A stretch of DNA of 64,000 nucleotides from Echinicola shivajiensis (GTDB taxonomy: Bacteria; Bacteroidota; Bacteroidia; Cytophagales; Cyclobacteriaceae). The stretch spans positions 186,001 through 250,000 of the forward strand of contig NZ_JAHHZM010000008.1 of NCBI RefSeq assembly GCF_018642165.1, in the 5' to 3' direction. Both the position numbers and the translations under genes were made by a program. Under the pieces are notes generated by a model. That model was not told the DNA's origin, searched no databases, and worked only from the letters and a program-made list of their open reading frames with translations. This document shows positions 1-9,305 of the stretch, one piece after another. The number at the start of each line of letters is the position of its first letter. The first letter of the stretch is position 1.

Positions 1-123
1 TTTTCCAGCCCCATTGGGCCCTAAAAGCCCCACAATTTCTCCCTGCTCAACTTCCACGGAAATATTGTTCACCACCTTTCTACCCTTATAGATCTTAATC
101 AGGTTATCACCTCTAAGTTTCAT
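1..123 (-). CDS. lptB: LPS export ABC transporter ATP-binding protein LptB (5' part only)
   Basis: Only the first 41 codons lie in the window; the gene runs off the left edge. The N-terminus reads as an ABC-transporter ATPase with the Walker A motif GPNGAGK at residues 35-41. Its opening ([15 protein letters not shown]) resembles LptB, the cytoplasmic ATPase that powers lipopolysaccharide extraction by LptFG. The ATG (123-121) lies one base past the recJ stop, so the two are probably co-transcribed. With so little sequence another ABC ATPase of the same class cannot be excluded. Confidence 0.75.
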   Translation of the reverse strand, partial: MKLRGDNLIKIYKGRKVVNNISVEVEQGEIVGLLGPNGAGK

Positions 124-124
124 T

Positions 125-1894
125 TCAATCGAATTTTATGTCCTTAACGTACAGTTGTAAACTACTGGTATTCCTAAAAGTATTTTCCCTTACCTCAAAG
201 GCAATATTGAAACGCATTTTACTTCTGAGCATTTCATAATAAGTGGCAAAACCAAAAGCAATACAAACTGGAGTAGTTACTTGCCCATCTTGTACAATTT
301 CAAATTTCAAATGCTTGTCCTTTAGTACTTTTATATTCTGCGCATACACTTGATTGGCGCAAAATACAGGCTCAGGATTTCCAGGACCAAAGGGAGCCAT
401 TTGACGCAATATATTATAAAATTTATAATTGATCTGGTCCAGTTCAAGCTCATCATCCACCTCCAAGACCGGCTTGGTATGAATATCTGAAATCCTTCGG
501 CTGACTACCTCTTCAAATTTTTCCTGAAATGCTGGCACATTTTCCAATTCCATGGTCAATCCTGCCGCATATTTATGCCCACCAAATTGCTCCAATAAAT
601 CACTGCACTCACTGATGGCCTCATAAATATTAAAATCAAATACCGAGCGCGCACTACCTGTTGCCTTATTATTGGATTCGGTCAATATAATGGTTGGCCT
701 ATAATATTGTTCTATGCATCTAGAAGCTACAATACCTATCACTCCCTTATGCCAATCCTCCTTATAAAGAACAGTACTTTTATAGGGCTTTATCTGCTCC
801 CTATCCTCGATCATTTGTATGGCTTCCTTGGTGATATTCTCATCAAAGTTCTTTCTTGCAGCATTGACATCCTCCACTAATTCAGCACGCTCAAGAGCAT
901 CATGGATATCTTTGGAATTTAATAGTTCAACTGATGCCTTTGCGTGTTCCAATCTTCCAGAAGCATTGATACGGGGACCAATCCTAAAGACAATATCAGA
1001 TATTTCAATATCCTTATCTGATTTCAACTGAAGCATTTCCCTGTGCAGCAACTGTCTATTTTCCTGCAATTCCTTTAGGCTGCGCTGTCCCTTTCCGGCC
1101 AAGATCAGGGCCATTAAGCCCGGGCGGGGGTTATTATTCAGTCTTTCCAGTCCATAGTGAGCTAGGATCCTGTTTTCTCCTGAAATGGGCACAATATCAG
1201 CCGCAATACTCACAGCTACCAAGTCCAATAAACCAAAAAGGTGACTGGCATTTTTTCCAGTTCGCTCTGTAAATCCCTGGATCAATTTAAACCCCACTCC
1301 ACATCCACTCAACTCCTTATAGGGATAGTCACAATCCTCTCTTTTGGGATCCAACACTGCCAAGGCTTCTGGCAGCACCTCTCCTGGAGTATGGTGATCA
1401 CAAATAATAAAATCGATCCCAAGGCTATTGGCCAAAGCCACTTTTTCAAGTGCCTTGATTCCACAATCCAGGGAAACTATTAATTTAAAATCATTTTCAG
1501 CAGCAAAACGAATACCGCGCTCTGAAACACCATAACCTTCTTGATATCGGTCCGGAATATAGAAATCTACATGTGGGTAAAATTCCTTCAAAAAGCCATA
1601 AAATAAAGCCACGGCAGTAGTTCCATCCACATCATAATCTCCATAGACAAGGATCTTCTCCTCATTATTCACCGCTTCCACCATTCGATCAACGGCCTTG
1701 TCCATATCCTTCATGAGAAATGGAGAGTGGATTTTATCCAAATCCGGCCTAAAAAAATCTTTAGCTTCCTGAAAATCAACTACTCCTCGATTGACCAGAA
1801 GATTGGCCAATGTCGGATTGACATTGATTTCGCTGCTAAGGGATTGAACGGTTTCTTGATCTGCTTTACTTTTTATTTCCCACCTAAACTCCAT
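125..1894 (-). CDS. recJ: Single-stranded-DNA-specific exonuclease RecJ
   Basis: The product is a 589-residue DHH-family 5'-3' single-strand DNA exonuclease used in recombination and mismatch repair. Seen directly: the metal-binding motif YGDYDVDGT near residues 84-92, the DHH triplet near 166-168, and a DHHA1-type glycine motif (FGGHKYAAG) in the second half. Length matches the family (about 570 residues). The ATG start at 1894 gives an N-terminus typical of Bacteroidota RecJ. It leads directly into lptB with a one-base gap. The upstream region is shared with the divergent membrane-protein gene. Confidence 0.96.
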   Translation of the reverse strand: MEFRWEIKSKADQETVQSLSSEINVNPTLANLLVNRGVVDFQEAKDFFRPDLDKIHSPFLMKDMDKAVDRMVEAVNNEEKILVYGDYDVDGTTAVALFYGFLKEFYPHVDFYIPDRYQEGYGVSERGIRFAAENDFKLIVSLDCGIKALEKVALANSLGIDFIICDHHTPGEVLPEALAVLDPKREDCDYPYKELSGCGVGFKLIQGFTERTGKNASHLFGLLDLVAVSIAADIVPISGENRILAHYGLERLNNNPRPGLMALILAGKGQRSLKELQENRQLLHREMLQLKSDKDIEISDIVFRIGPRINASGRLEHAKASVELLNSKDIHDALERAELVEDVNAARKNFDENITKEAIQMIEDREQIKPYKSTVLYKEDWHKGVIGIVASRCIEQYYRPTIILTESNNKATGSARSVFDFNIYEAISECSDLLEQFGGHKYAAGLTMELENVPAFQEKFEEVVSRRISDIHTKPVLEVDDELELDQINYKFYNILRQMAPFGPGNPEPVFCANQVYAQNIKVLKDKHLKFEIVQDGQVTTPVCIAFGFATYYEMLRSKMRFNIAFEVRENTFRNTSSLQLYVKDIKFD

Positions 1895-2088
1895 GCCGCC
1901 TAAATTACTAAACTAAACTGCTTCTTTATTAAAAAAATTTGCAATTATTTCCTTTCAAAAGCCTTTACATGCACTAAGTACCTGTGTCTAAGCCTATGAG
2001 CGCACAATTTAATGGATATTAGTTTTAAATAATACAATCATATTTTAGCTCAGTGCAAATTACACCAGACGAACCGCTGGGATAAAAC

Positions 2089-2096
2089 TATTTTTG
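2089..2096 (+). promoter_or_regulatory. Putative Bacteroidota -7 promoter box
   Basis: TATTTTTG matches the Bacteroidota housekeeping -7 consensus TAnnTTTG. It lies 42 bases before the preferred ATG of the YcxB-like gene. No convincing -33 TTTG is seen at the usual distance. Confidence 0.4.
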
Positions 2097-2138
2097 TTAA
2101 GTTTAAGCTACCATTTTTTACCCCTTAATTGCTATGAA

Positions 2139-2612
2139 ATGATCAAAACGAAAAACTTTTCCCTCTCGGAAAGAGAATTTTTTGAAATAATCGCTACTAA
2201 CCGGCTCAAAAAATTCTGGTGGCTTTATCTGATTTCCTTTATTATAGGGCTTTCAAACCTTAACAGCTTTGGAGGTGATAAATTCTCTACTGCCCTAGTA
2301 ATATTTGGATTGACCTTTCCTCCGTTTATCTTTCTTCATTTATTTTATTGGGTAAAATCTTCGAAAAATGCCAGCCTATTTAATGAAATGAGCATGACAT
2401 TTTCAGAGGAAATGATCAGTTTGTCTATGTCCAATGGAAATTATAGTGAGGTTCCTTGGGATCAAATCATGGAAATCAAAAAACGTCGCAATTATTGGTT
2501 ACTTTATATTTCAAGCAATCAGTTTCTATTTTTGAAAAAGGAAGCTTTTGACTCTATTGAAGACTTTGAAAAATTTGAATTATTAACAATTGAAAAATTC
2601 ACCAAATCATAA
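2139..2612 (+). CDS. YcxB-like membrane protein, function unknown
   Basis: This is a 157-residue protein with two adjacent hydrophobic segments near residues 30-75 followed by a soluble domain. The C-terminal part (a WDQIMEIKKRRNYWLLY-type strand pattern) resembles the YcxB-like domain found after two-helix membrane anchors. I chose the ATG at 2139; the reading frame extends to a TTG at 2094, but that would place the promoter-like box inside the gene. The stop lies 11 bases before the cyclophilin ATG, suggesting co-transcription. The function is not known. Confidence 0.7.
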   Translation: MIKTKNFSLSEREFFEIIATNRLKKFWWLYLISFIIGLSNLNSFGGDKFSTALVIFGLTFPPFIFLHLFYWVKSSKNASLFNEMSMTFSEEMISLSMSNGNYSEVPWDQIMEIKKRRNYWLLYISSNQFLFLKKEAFDSIEDFEKFELLTIEKFTKS

Positions 2613-2622
2613 ATCAAAACTA

Positions 2623-3213
2623 ATGAGAAACACCGTCACCCTTTTATGTCTTTCACTATTGATACTTTCCTGTAGCTCAAAATCCACACAAACTTACCCA
2701 GTCGGTCAAGTAATCACCCCAAAGGGGGAAATGTTATTTTGGCTTTATGAGGAAACTCCTATTCATAAAGAAAGCTTTATAGAACTAGCCAATGCACATT
2801 ATTGGGATTCTCTAACCTTTAATCGGGTAATAAAGGGCTTTGTGATTCAGGGAGGTTGTCCGGATACACCTGAAGGTTTTGGAGATTCTCCTTATCTGTT
2901 AGAACCGGAATTTGTCGATGGCATTAAACATGTATATGGTGCGGTAGGTGCTGGAAGAGATGATAATCCGGAAAAACTATCTGCAGGTTGCCAGATTTAT
3001 ATTATCCATGACAAAGATGGTATTGAAAGGCTAGACGGGAATTATACTGTTTTTGGGCAAGTATTTAAGGGACTAGATGTATTGGATGCCATTGCCACGG
3101 TTAAAACAGATTCCACCGATACACCTTTTGAGGATGTAAATATGGAGGTCAATGTCATTCAAATGACAGCTGAAGAACTTAAGGAAAATGGTTACGAACT
3201 GGAACTAAGATAA
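2623..3213 (+). CDS. Cyclophilin-type peptidyl-prolyl isomerase lipoprotein
   Basis: The first 18 residues form a lipoprotein signal (hydrophobic stretch then LLILSC), so the mature protein should be lipid-anchored in the cell envelope. The rest is a cyclophilin domain: FNRVIKGFVIQGG carries the catalytic Arg region, and a Gln is retained in AGCQIYII. It would catalyse proline cis-trans isomerisation of envelope proteins. I chose the ATG at 2623, because an upstream in-frame start at 2590 would bury the signal peptide. It is probably co-transcribed with the upstream membrane-protein gene. Confidence 0.88.
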   Translation: MRNTVTLLCLSLLILSCSSKSTQTYPVGQVITPKGEMLFWLYEETPIHKESFIELANAHYWDSLTFNRVIKGFVIQGGCPDTPEGFGDSPYLLEPEFVDGIKHVYGAVGAGRDDNPEKLSAGCQIYIIHDKDGIERLDGNYTVFGQVFKGLDVLDAIATVKTDSTDTPFEDVNMEVNVIQMTAEELKENGYELELR

Positions 3214-3218
3214 ATCCA

Positions 3219-3842
3219 TCATTTATCTACAACGGTATCTAGGACTTCTTTTAAAGTAACCCTTTCACCATCTTTATAGGGAACTATCCAAGCTGTTTTT
3301 ATTCCAATTTTACGCATTAGCTTTTTAAAGGTATTGGCTTCATCATAGTCTCTATAATATCCCAAAAGCATTCGCTTCAAATCCCCTTTTTCTTCCACAT
3401 CCATAACGAAGTCAGAGGGGATTTCTTTATCATACTCCTTCTCGGTTAAAGCCCCTATCTGCACCCGAAAAACTACCCCTTTGCTCCATTCTCCATCCAA
3501 TTTGTCAGGAGCCCCGTGCAATTCCTCATGGGCATCTTCCATCATGGCACTGGTATATTTTTCCTCCAACTCCTCATGTCTCTTTTGAAGAATGGTAAGG
3601 TCTTGGGATTTGCTGGACAGTTCTTTCTTTAAATCTTGATTTTCCTTTTCCAGTTCTAGGATATTGACCTTTTGCTGCTGCTGCATTTCCTGCATCTGTC
3701 GAAGCTGCTCCGGAGTCATGCGTTTCAATTCTTTCTTCAGTGCTTTTTTCTCATCTTTCGATAACTGGGCTAAAGCATTTGTAATATTTGACAACAAAAG
3801 TGCCAACAGTAAGCATGATCCTAAAAGGTATTTCGAAACCAT
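3219..3842 (-). CDS. Exported coiled-coil protein with SPOR-like C-terminal domain
   Basis: The 207-residue product starts with a signal peptide (KYLLGSCLLLALLLSN... to NALA). A long Lys/Glu/Gln-rich coiled coil follows (about residues 28-105). The C-terminal domain begins VVFRVQIGAL and contains YYRDYDEANTFKKLMRKIG, a pattern like SPOR or SPOR-like peptidoglycan-binding domains in Bacteroidota proteins often labelled ezrin/radixin/moesin family. The ATG at 3842 is preferred over a TTG nine bases upstream. It converges with the cyclophilin gene only 5 bases away. A role at the envelope is inferred. Confidence 0.7.
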   Translation of the reverse strand: MVSKYLLGSCLLLALLLSNITNALAQLSKDEKKALKKELKRMTPEQLRQMQEMQQQQKVNILELEKENQDLKKELSSKSQDLTILQKRHEELEEKYTSAMMEDAHEELHGAPDKLDGEWSKGVVFRVQIGALTEKEYDKEIPSDFVMDVEEKGDLKRMLLGYYRDYDEANTFKKLMRKIGIKTAWIVPYKDGERVTLKEVLDTVVDK

Positions 3843-3865
3843 ATCCTCCAATAATAATTTAGTTT

Positions 3866-3914
3866 AAACAAAAAAAGAAGAAGCATATTTCATGTAAAAT
3901 ACAAAATATACTTC
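3866..3914 (-). terminator. Intrinsic terminator after fumC
   Basis: Arms at 3880-3890 and 3904-3914 pair over 11 bp (one G-U on the minus strand). On the minus strand a T-rich tract (complement of 3871-3876) follows. It lies between fumC and the next minus-strand gene. Confidence 0.6.
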
Positions 3915-3979
3915 CTCTTTTAAAATTTGGATAAAATAAAGTTAAAATATCGGTCTTTGAAGATTAATCCAAAAACAAA

Positions 3980-5380
3980 TTATTTCATACTTCCTATCAT
4001 ATCTTCTGGTTTTACCCACTCATCAAACTGCTCATTGGTTAATAACTCCAATGCCAAAGCAGCTTCTCTTAGGCTAGTGCCTTCTTTGTGTGCTTTCTTG
4101 GCAATAGCCGCAGCATTTTCATAACCGATATGGGTATTCAAAGCTGTTACCAACATCAAAGAGTTTTCAAGGTGTTTCTTGATAAACGGCCTGTTTGGCT
4201 CAATACCAATCACACAGTTATCATGGAAAGAAACACAAGCATCACCTAGCAATCTTGCTGAAGTCAAAAGGTTATGAATCATCATTGGCTTGAACACGTT
4301 AAGCTCAAAATGACCATTAGAACCACCTACTGAAACCGCCACATCATTACCCATTACCTGAGCACAAACCATGGTCATCGCCTCAGCTTGAGTAGGGTTT
4401 ACTTTTCCTGGCATAATAGAAGATCCTGGTTCATTCTCAGGAATTAGGATTTCCCCGATTCCAGATCTAGGACCTGATGACAACATTCTAATATCATTGG
4501 CAATCTTCATCAAGCTTACTGCCAGCTGCTTCAATGCACCGTGCGTTTCTACGATGGCATCATGTGCCGCCAAAGATTCAAACTTATTTGGAGCCGTAAC
4601 AAAAGGTTGACCAGAGAATTCAGCTATCTTTTTAGCTACCAATTCAGCATAGCCCTTAGGAGTATTCAAGCCAGTTCCAACTGCTGTTCCTCCCAATGCC
4701 AACTCAGAAAGGTGCGCTAAGGTGTTTTTTAAAGCCTTAACCCCATGGTCAAGTTGGGCAACATAACCAGAAAATTCCTGTCCTAAAGTCAAAGGAGTAG
4801 CATCCATGAAGTGAGTACGGCCAATCTTCACCACATCCATAAATTGTTCAGACTTGCTTTTAAGGGTGTCCCTTAACTTCTCAACACCAGGAATGGTTGT
4901 CTCTACCACCATTTTATAGGCAGCAATGTGCATTGCCGTAGGGAAAGTATCATTGGAAGACTGTGACTTGTTCACATCATCATTTGGGTGGATGGTCTTT
5001 TTCTCATCCTCCAAGGTACCTCCTTGCAATACATGGCCCCTATAAGCGATCACCTCATTGGCATTCATATTGGATTGGGTACCAGAACCTGTTTGCCAGA
5101 TAACCAATGGAAACTGGTCATCCAATTTGCCTTCCAAAATTTCATCACAAACTTTGGCAATAGTTTCTGCCTTTTCAGGTGCCAAAACGCCTAATTCAGC
5201 ATTGGTCAGGGCAGCTGACTTCTTAAGAATGGCAAAAGCATGGGTAATTTCTAAAGGCATTCGGTTACGTTCACCACCAATTTTAAAGTTATTGATGGAT
5301 CTTTGGGTCTGAGCACCCCAGTATTTGTCCGAAGGGACTTCCACTGGACCCATGGTGTCTTTTTCTATTCTATATTTCAT
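3980..5380 (-). CDS. fumC: Class II fumarate hydratase
   Basis: The product (466 residues) catalyses reversible hydration of fumarate to malate in the TCA cycle. The class II/aspartase family signature [11 protein letters not shown] is present, as are [10 protein letters not shown] and the [15 protein letters not shown] block. Length matches homotetrameric iron-independent fumarases. I chose the internal ATG at 5380 ([11 protein letters not shown]); the frame is open to 5407, but the added residues are not family-like. It is a single gene with a terminator-like hairpin downstream. The 255-bp leader contains an inverted repeat (5416-5434). Confidence 0.97.
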   Translation of the reverse strand: MKYRIEKDTMGPVEVPSDKYWGAQTQRSINNFKIGGERNRMPLEITHAFAILKKSAALTNAELGVLAPEKAETIAKVCDEILEGKLDDQFPLVIWQTGSGTQSNMNANEVIAYRGHVLQGGTLEDEKKTIHPNDDVNKSQSSNDTFPTAMHIAAYKMVVETTIPGVEKLRDTLKSKSEQFMDVVKIGRTHFMDATPLTLGQEFSGYVAQLDHGVKALKNTLAHLSELALGGTAVGTGLNTPKGYAELVAKKIAEFSGQPFVTAPNKFESLAAHDAIVETHGALKQLAVSLMKIANDIRMLSSGPRSGIGEILIPENEPGSSIMPGKVNPTQAEAMTMVCAQVMGNDVAVSVGGSNGHFELNVFKPMMIHNLLTSARLLGDACVSFHDNCVIGIEPNRPFIKKHLENSLMLVTALNTHIGYENAAAIAKKAHKEGTSLREAALALELLTNEQFDEWVKPEDMIGSMK

Positions 5381-5415
5381 GTGTAAATAATTTGTTTTAA
5401 CTGTCACATAGCCTG

Positions 5416-5434
5416 TCCCGAACTAGTTACGGGA
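5416..5434. repeat. Inverted repeat upstream of fumC
   Basis: TCCCG and CGGGA flank a 9-base near-palindromic centre, 36-54 bases before the fumC ATG. It could be an operator or a leader hairpin. No T-run follows on either strand, so it is not a normal intrinsic terminator. Confidence 0.4.
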
Positions 5435-5635
5435 AAATCTCCCATTTCATAATTATCATTATGAATTACATGCTTGTAATGCTCGGTTTCAACTTTTAAT
5501 TAATATTGATTTTGGTCAAAAATCCTGTTTCCAGCCAGTATCTTGTATTTCAAGCTGCTGTCAGCCAACAGTGCCACTAAATTACTACCTGAGGGCCAAA
5601 ATCCATAAATGAAGGGTAATTTTGTCCTTTAAAAT

Positions 5636-6127
5636 TCAACTGTTTTTTTGCAAGCTCAACATTTCGTGAAAAATTTTCTGGGACTCTTTTACCTTACGCT
5701 TAAAATACGACCAGGCAAAAAGGACATTGCCTAATCCTACGCCCAAACTCATCATGGCAAATATGGGTTGGCCAGCTGCCAACAAAAAGAAAATCCCCAT
5801 GGCAAGGGTAATGACCGACCAAAATATGATAAAGAAGGATGAACCTGGAAATAGACTAAAATCCAAAAAAATAATGCAACCTGAACCAGTCGATTCTATT
5901 TTACCCTTGATCAGAGGAATAAAGCTGTCCGCTTTGGTCAGCACTTTAGAAAGTCTGAAAGAATCCTTATTAATACTACCATTAAAAATTTGCCCATCCT
6001 GAGATTCCAATGACGTCTGGGCAAGATAATCCACCTTTTGCGTTACAGCATTCAAACGAGTGATGACTTCCTCACAAGTAAGAGAGGAAACCAACACTTC
6101 AGTATGATGGGGCAAGTACTGGAACAT
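5636..6127 (-). CDS. Hypothetical membrane protein
   Basis: I do not recognise this 163-residue protein. It has a soluble N-terminal half (about residues 1-95), then two hydrophobic segments (about 96-116 and 121-143) and a short basic cytoplasmic tail. The N-terminal region (DSFRLSKVL, FIPLIKGKI) looks like a small folded domain, of the kind seen before paired helices in Bacteroidota hypothetical proteins. It lies between fumC and ridA, all on the minus strand, with no clear operon link. Coding is supported by length, ATG start and amino-acid composition. Confidence 0.6.
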   Translation of the reverse strand: MFQYLPHHTEVLVSSLTCEEVITRLNAVTQKVDYLAQTSLESQDGQIFNGSINKDSFRLSKVLTKADSFIPLIKGKIESTGSGCIIFLDFSLFPGSSFFIIFWSVITLAMGIFFLLAAGQPIFAMMSLGVGLGNVLFAWSYFKRKVKESQKIFHEMLSLQKNS

Positions 6128-6149
6128 TTACTCCTGCCTCCACAGGTTA

Positions 6150-6533
6150 TTATGATTTTATTGCAATACAGGAAATTTCTACCTGTACGTCTTTCGGTAA
6201 TCTGCTCACCTCCACAGTCTCCCTTGCTGGTGGGTTGGACTTGAAGTATTGACCATAGGCTTCATTGATGGTGCCAAAATCATCCATGCTCTTAATAAAA
6301 ATAGAACATTTTACGACATCACCAAAACTATAGCCAGATTCTGTCAATATTGCATCCAGATTTTTCATCACCGTATGGGTTTCTTCAGTGATGTTTTCAT
6401 TGATCAACTCACCCGTTGCAGCATCAAGAGCAATTTGGCCAGACACAAACAGGGTATTTCCAGCTTGGACCGCCTGACTATAAGGCCCTATTGGAGCTGG
6501 AGCTTCTTTTGAATAAATAATCTTATTTGCCAT
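6150..6533 (-). CDS. ridA: RidA family reactive intermediate deaminase
   Basis: The product is 127 residues, the usual RidA (YjgF/YER057c/UK114) length. Seen: AP.PIGPYSQAV near the N-terminus, LFVSGQIALD in the middle, the FGDVVKCSIFIKSM block, and PARETVEVSRLPKDVQVEI carrying the conserved Arg and the C-terminal Glu. RidA proteins hydrolyse toxic enamine/imine intermediates made by PLP enzymes, releasing ammonia, and act as cytoplasmic trimers. It stands alone 22 bases upstream (in transcription sense) of the hypothetical membrane gene, so both may share a transcript. Confidence 0.94.
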   Translation of the reverse strand: MANKIIYSKEAPAPIGPYSQAVQAGNTLFVSGQIALDAATGELINENITEETHTVMKNLDAILTESGYSFGDVVKCSIFIKSMDDFGTINEAYGQYFKSNPPARETVEVSRLPKDVQVEISCIAIKS

Positions 6534-6645
6534 TTTCTAAAATTTTATCCCAAATGTAGGGAATTCTGATTGAATGCAATATGAGTCCTGAGTATTGAGA
6601 ACAATTAAAACTATCCCCTACTCAAGACCCAATACTATTGACTAC

Positions 6646-9177
6646 CTATGAGATCTCCCTTCCCATTAAAGGATCCGAAATACTATCCTTTCCTGTCTCC
6701 AATCTCCCTGCATATCGAATCCCAAAATTATCCAAACCTGGTACTTCAAGTTTAAAGTCATACCAACCCTGATTTTTAGAGGTATCCAAAGTGAAGCTTT
6801 CTGATGAGTCAGGCTGAACGGTAAAGATCTTCTCCAGTTTCTGATAAGTATCATCTGCCAGCCTTAAGTTTAGAGATTGTAGTTCACTGATATTATTTAC
6901 AGTGATTTTTAGACTGTCAGTAATTTCCTTGCGCTTCTTTATTGGTTCACAGCTGATACTAACCCTAGGACCTTGAGTATTACCCAAAAACTCACGGTAA
7001 TATCCATTAGGTCCATAAACCCTTAAATGATACTCACCACCTTCAAATGCTTCCAGCGGCCATTGATATTCCAATTCATCACCAGACTTCACTGCAAATG
7101 CCCAGGTTCTCACTGGCTCAAAGGCTTCTTTTTCACTATTCCAATAGCTTCCAGGTGCATAAACATTAAATGGAGCACCTAAAGCCTCTTCTCCAAACAG
7201 TTCTTGGGCAGCTTTAAATCGAATAATAAAATGCCTTCCATCATTACTTAATTTCCCATCAGCATATAACTCATATTTTAGCGCGTTGGAAGGTTTTGTT
7301 CCCTGCTCTTGCTTTGGCAAAATATCACTGCCCTCAGGATTTTGCCCTACTTCTCTGGCTTCTTCCTCTGAAAGGGGTGTAAAGTTTTTAGGCAAGTCCT
7401 TAAATTGGGCATTGAAAATTTGTTGCATGTGTTGATTTCTATCCAACCACTCTGGCAAATTGATATCCTCTCCATTGTAAGGTCTAAACACTGATGTCAA
7501 ATCACCACTGATCTCCCTTCTCCATGCACTGATATTGGGTTCTTCCACCTTCTTACCCGTCTTCTTGGACAACCAATTCTCCATAAACTTGATCGTAGAA
7601 GTAATATCACAAACCTGTGAGTTTACCCATCCTCCTCGACTCCATGGAGAGGCTATTACTAAAGGAACCCTGTATCCCAGGCCTACTGGGCTGGTCCTGG
7701 CATCTTTTTCCTTGAAACCAACTGCCAATTCCTCCTCTTTGGTCACAAACTCACCGGTCACATCCAAACCTTCAGATGCTTTTCCGCTTTCGGCATCCAT
7801 AGGATTAGGTGCTACAAATGGTGGCACATGGTCAAAATACCCATCGTTTTCGTCATAGTTCAGAATAAAAATGGTCTTTTTCCAAACGTCCGGATTTTGG
7901 GTCAGGATATCCATTACCTCAGACACATACCAGGCCCCATACCAAGGAGCACTTGGGTGATCTGAGAACTTTTGTGGAGCTACCACCCAAGAAACTGTAG
8001 GTAGCTTACCTTCTTTCACATCCTTTCTGAATTGGTGTAAAATATCACCTTTTGGAACCTTGGTTTCTCTGGCCTCTCCATTCTCCGTATAGGACATGGT
8101 TTCTACTTTATGATAATTGGGATCACCAATATTGGTCACAAAAGCCTTTTCATGTAAGCTCTTCTCCCTTGCGGAAAGCTTTTCAAACTGCTTTGGGTTC
8201 CACTTTTTGATATATTCTTTTACCTGGATAAGATCCTCTTTCTTCTCTGCTAACTTCTTGGCTAAATCCTCTTGGTCTTCGTTTGGAAGTTTTAATTGCT
8301 TTTCTAATTCTTTGATTTCTTTAGGAAGATTTTTTTCCCTCTTTTTCAGATAGTCATAATGCCCGGGACTAAAACGCACGCCAAATTGCGAGAACCATTC
8401 CAGGTTATTATCGGTAAAATTGGAAAGCAAGGAGTAATCCTCCACATCAGCACCCACACTCACTTCATTTTGATACACCTTCCAAGAGATGCCATTGTCT
8501 TCCAAGCGTTCAGGGAAAGTTGGCCAGTGCACCTCATTATTATATCCTAACTCATGATTTCTGACTTTAGCCTTTTCTCCATCAGGATGAGTCCTTCCTG
8601 TCCAAAAATAATTTCTGTTAGTGGTCGTCCCAGTTAATGAAGCACAAAAATGTTGATCACAAACCGTAAAGGCATCCGCCAATGCATAGTAAAAAGGAAT
8701 ATCCTCACGACTGTAATAGCCCATAGTCATAGGCACATCTTTGAATTCTTTGCGTCCTGACCTTTTAGCTTCTATCCATCCATTATATTTCCCCTCATTT
8801 CGGGCATCCACCTGGTTTTCCCAGGAATGGGGTATATCCCTCATCCAGGTAGCTTTAGTATCTTTAATATCAAATCTAAAAGGGGCAAAGCGGTTGCCAT
8901 TTTTATCTGGCTGTAACCAAACAGGGTTCTTATCAGGTAGATTTATTGCTCTGGGATCATTAAAACCGCGCACTCCCTTTAAGGTGCCAAAGCAATGGTC
9001 AAATGACCTATTTTCCTGCATTAACAAAACCACATGTTCTGCATCATAAAATGTAGTCCCTGGGTCAGGAGAAATGGCCATAGCCCGCTCAATAGATGCC
9101 GGTAAAGCACTCCAAATCCCAGCACCACCAGTTAAAAGCGCCGCTTTTTTAAGAAATTCCCTTCTTGAATCCTTCAT
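6646..9177 (-). CDS. Phosphocholine-specific phospholipase C, Tat-exported
   Basis: The 843-residue protein begins with a twin-arginine signal (SRREFLKKAALLTGG, residues 4-18) and carries the phosphoesterase family motif QENRSFDHCFG near residues 54-64. It would release phosphorylated head groups from phosphatidylcholine or sphingomyelin outside the cytoplasm. A Lys/Glu-rich helical insert lies about residues 270-335. The C-terminal 200 residues look like two tandem small beta domains typical of this family. It follows susD on the same strand after a strong terminator, so it may have its own promoter. TatC, needed for its export, is encoded at 62 kb. Confidence 0.93.
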   Translation of the reverse strand: MKDSRREFLKKAALLTGGAGIWSALPASIERAMAISPDPGTTFYDAEHVVLLMQENRSFDHCFGTLKGVRGFNDPRAINLPDKNPVWLQPDKNGNRFAPFRFDIKDTKATWMRDIPHSWENQVDARNEGKYNGWIEAKRSGRKEFKDVPMTMGYYSREDIPFYYALADAFTVCDQHFCASLTGTTTNRNYFWTGRTHPDGEKAKVRNHELGYNNEVHWPTFPERLEDNGISWKVYQNEVSVGADVEDYSLLSNFTDNNLEWFSQFGVRFSPGHYDYLKKREKNLPKEIKELEKQLKLPNEDQEDLAKKLAEKKEDLIQVKEYIKKWNPKQFEKLSAREKSLHEKAFVTNIGDPNYHKVETMSYTENGEARETKVPKGDILHQFRKDVKEGKLPTVSWVVAPQKFSDHPSAPWYGAWYVSEVMDILTQNPDVWKKTIFILNYDENDGYFDHVPPFVAPNPMDAESGKASEGLDVTGEFVTKEEELAVGFKEKDARTSPVGLGYRVPLVIASPWSRGGWVNSQVCDITSTIKFMENWLSKKTGKKVEEPNISAWRREISGDLTSVFRPYNGEDINLPEWLDRNQHMQQIFNAQFKDLPKNFTPLSEEEAREVGQNPEGSDILPKQEQGTKPSNALKYELYADGKLSNDGRHFIIRFKAAQELFGEEALGAPFNVYAPGSYWNSEKEAFEPVRTWAFAVKSGDELEYQWPLEAFEGGEYHLRVYGPNGYYREFLGNTQGPRVSISCEPIKKRKEITDSLKITVNNISELQSLNLRLADDTYQKLEKIFTVQPDSSESFTLDTSKNQGWYDFKLEVPGLDNFGIRYAGRLETGKDSISDPLMGREIS

Positions 9178-9235
9178 ATTTAATATTCTTTAAGAACTTA
9201 ATTTCAATAATATCACATTGTTGTAAGCTATCAAA

Positions 9236-9283
9236 TAAAAAAAGTGGAACAATTTCCATCTTGGACAGGAATTGTTCCACTTT
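9236..9283 (-). terminator. Strong intrinsic terminator after susD
   Basis: Arms at 9241-9254 and 9270-9283 are a perfect 14-bp inverted repeat. On the minus strand the hairpin is followed by a run of T (complement of the A-run just before 9241). It separates susD from the phospholipase gene. Confidence 0.8.
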
Positions 9284-9305
9284 ATCACTAAAAATATTGA
9301 TTAAT

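Noticed and set aside
5569-5590. GGCAC-containing motif upstream of fumC as a sigma-54 promoter
   Set aside because: No GC at the required 12-base distance from GG.
5727-6002. Open frame of 91 codons opposite the membrane-protein gene
   Set aside because: It is the complement of a gene with better composition and start.
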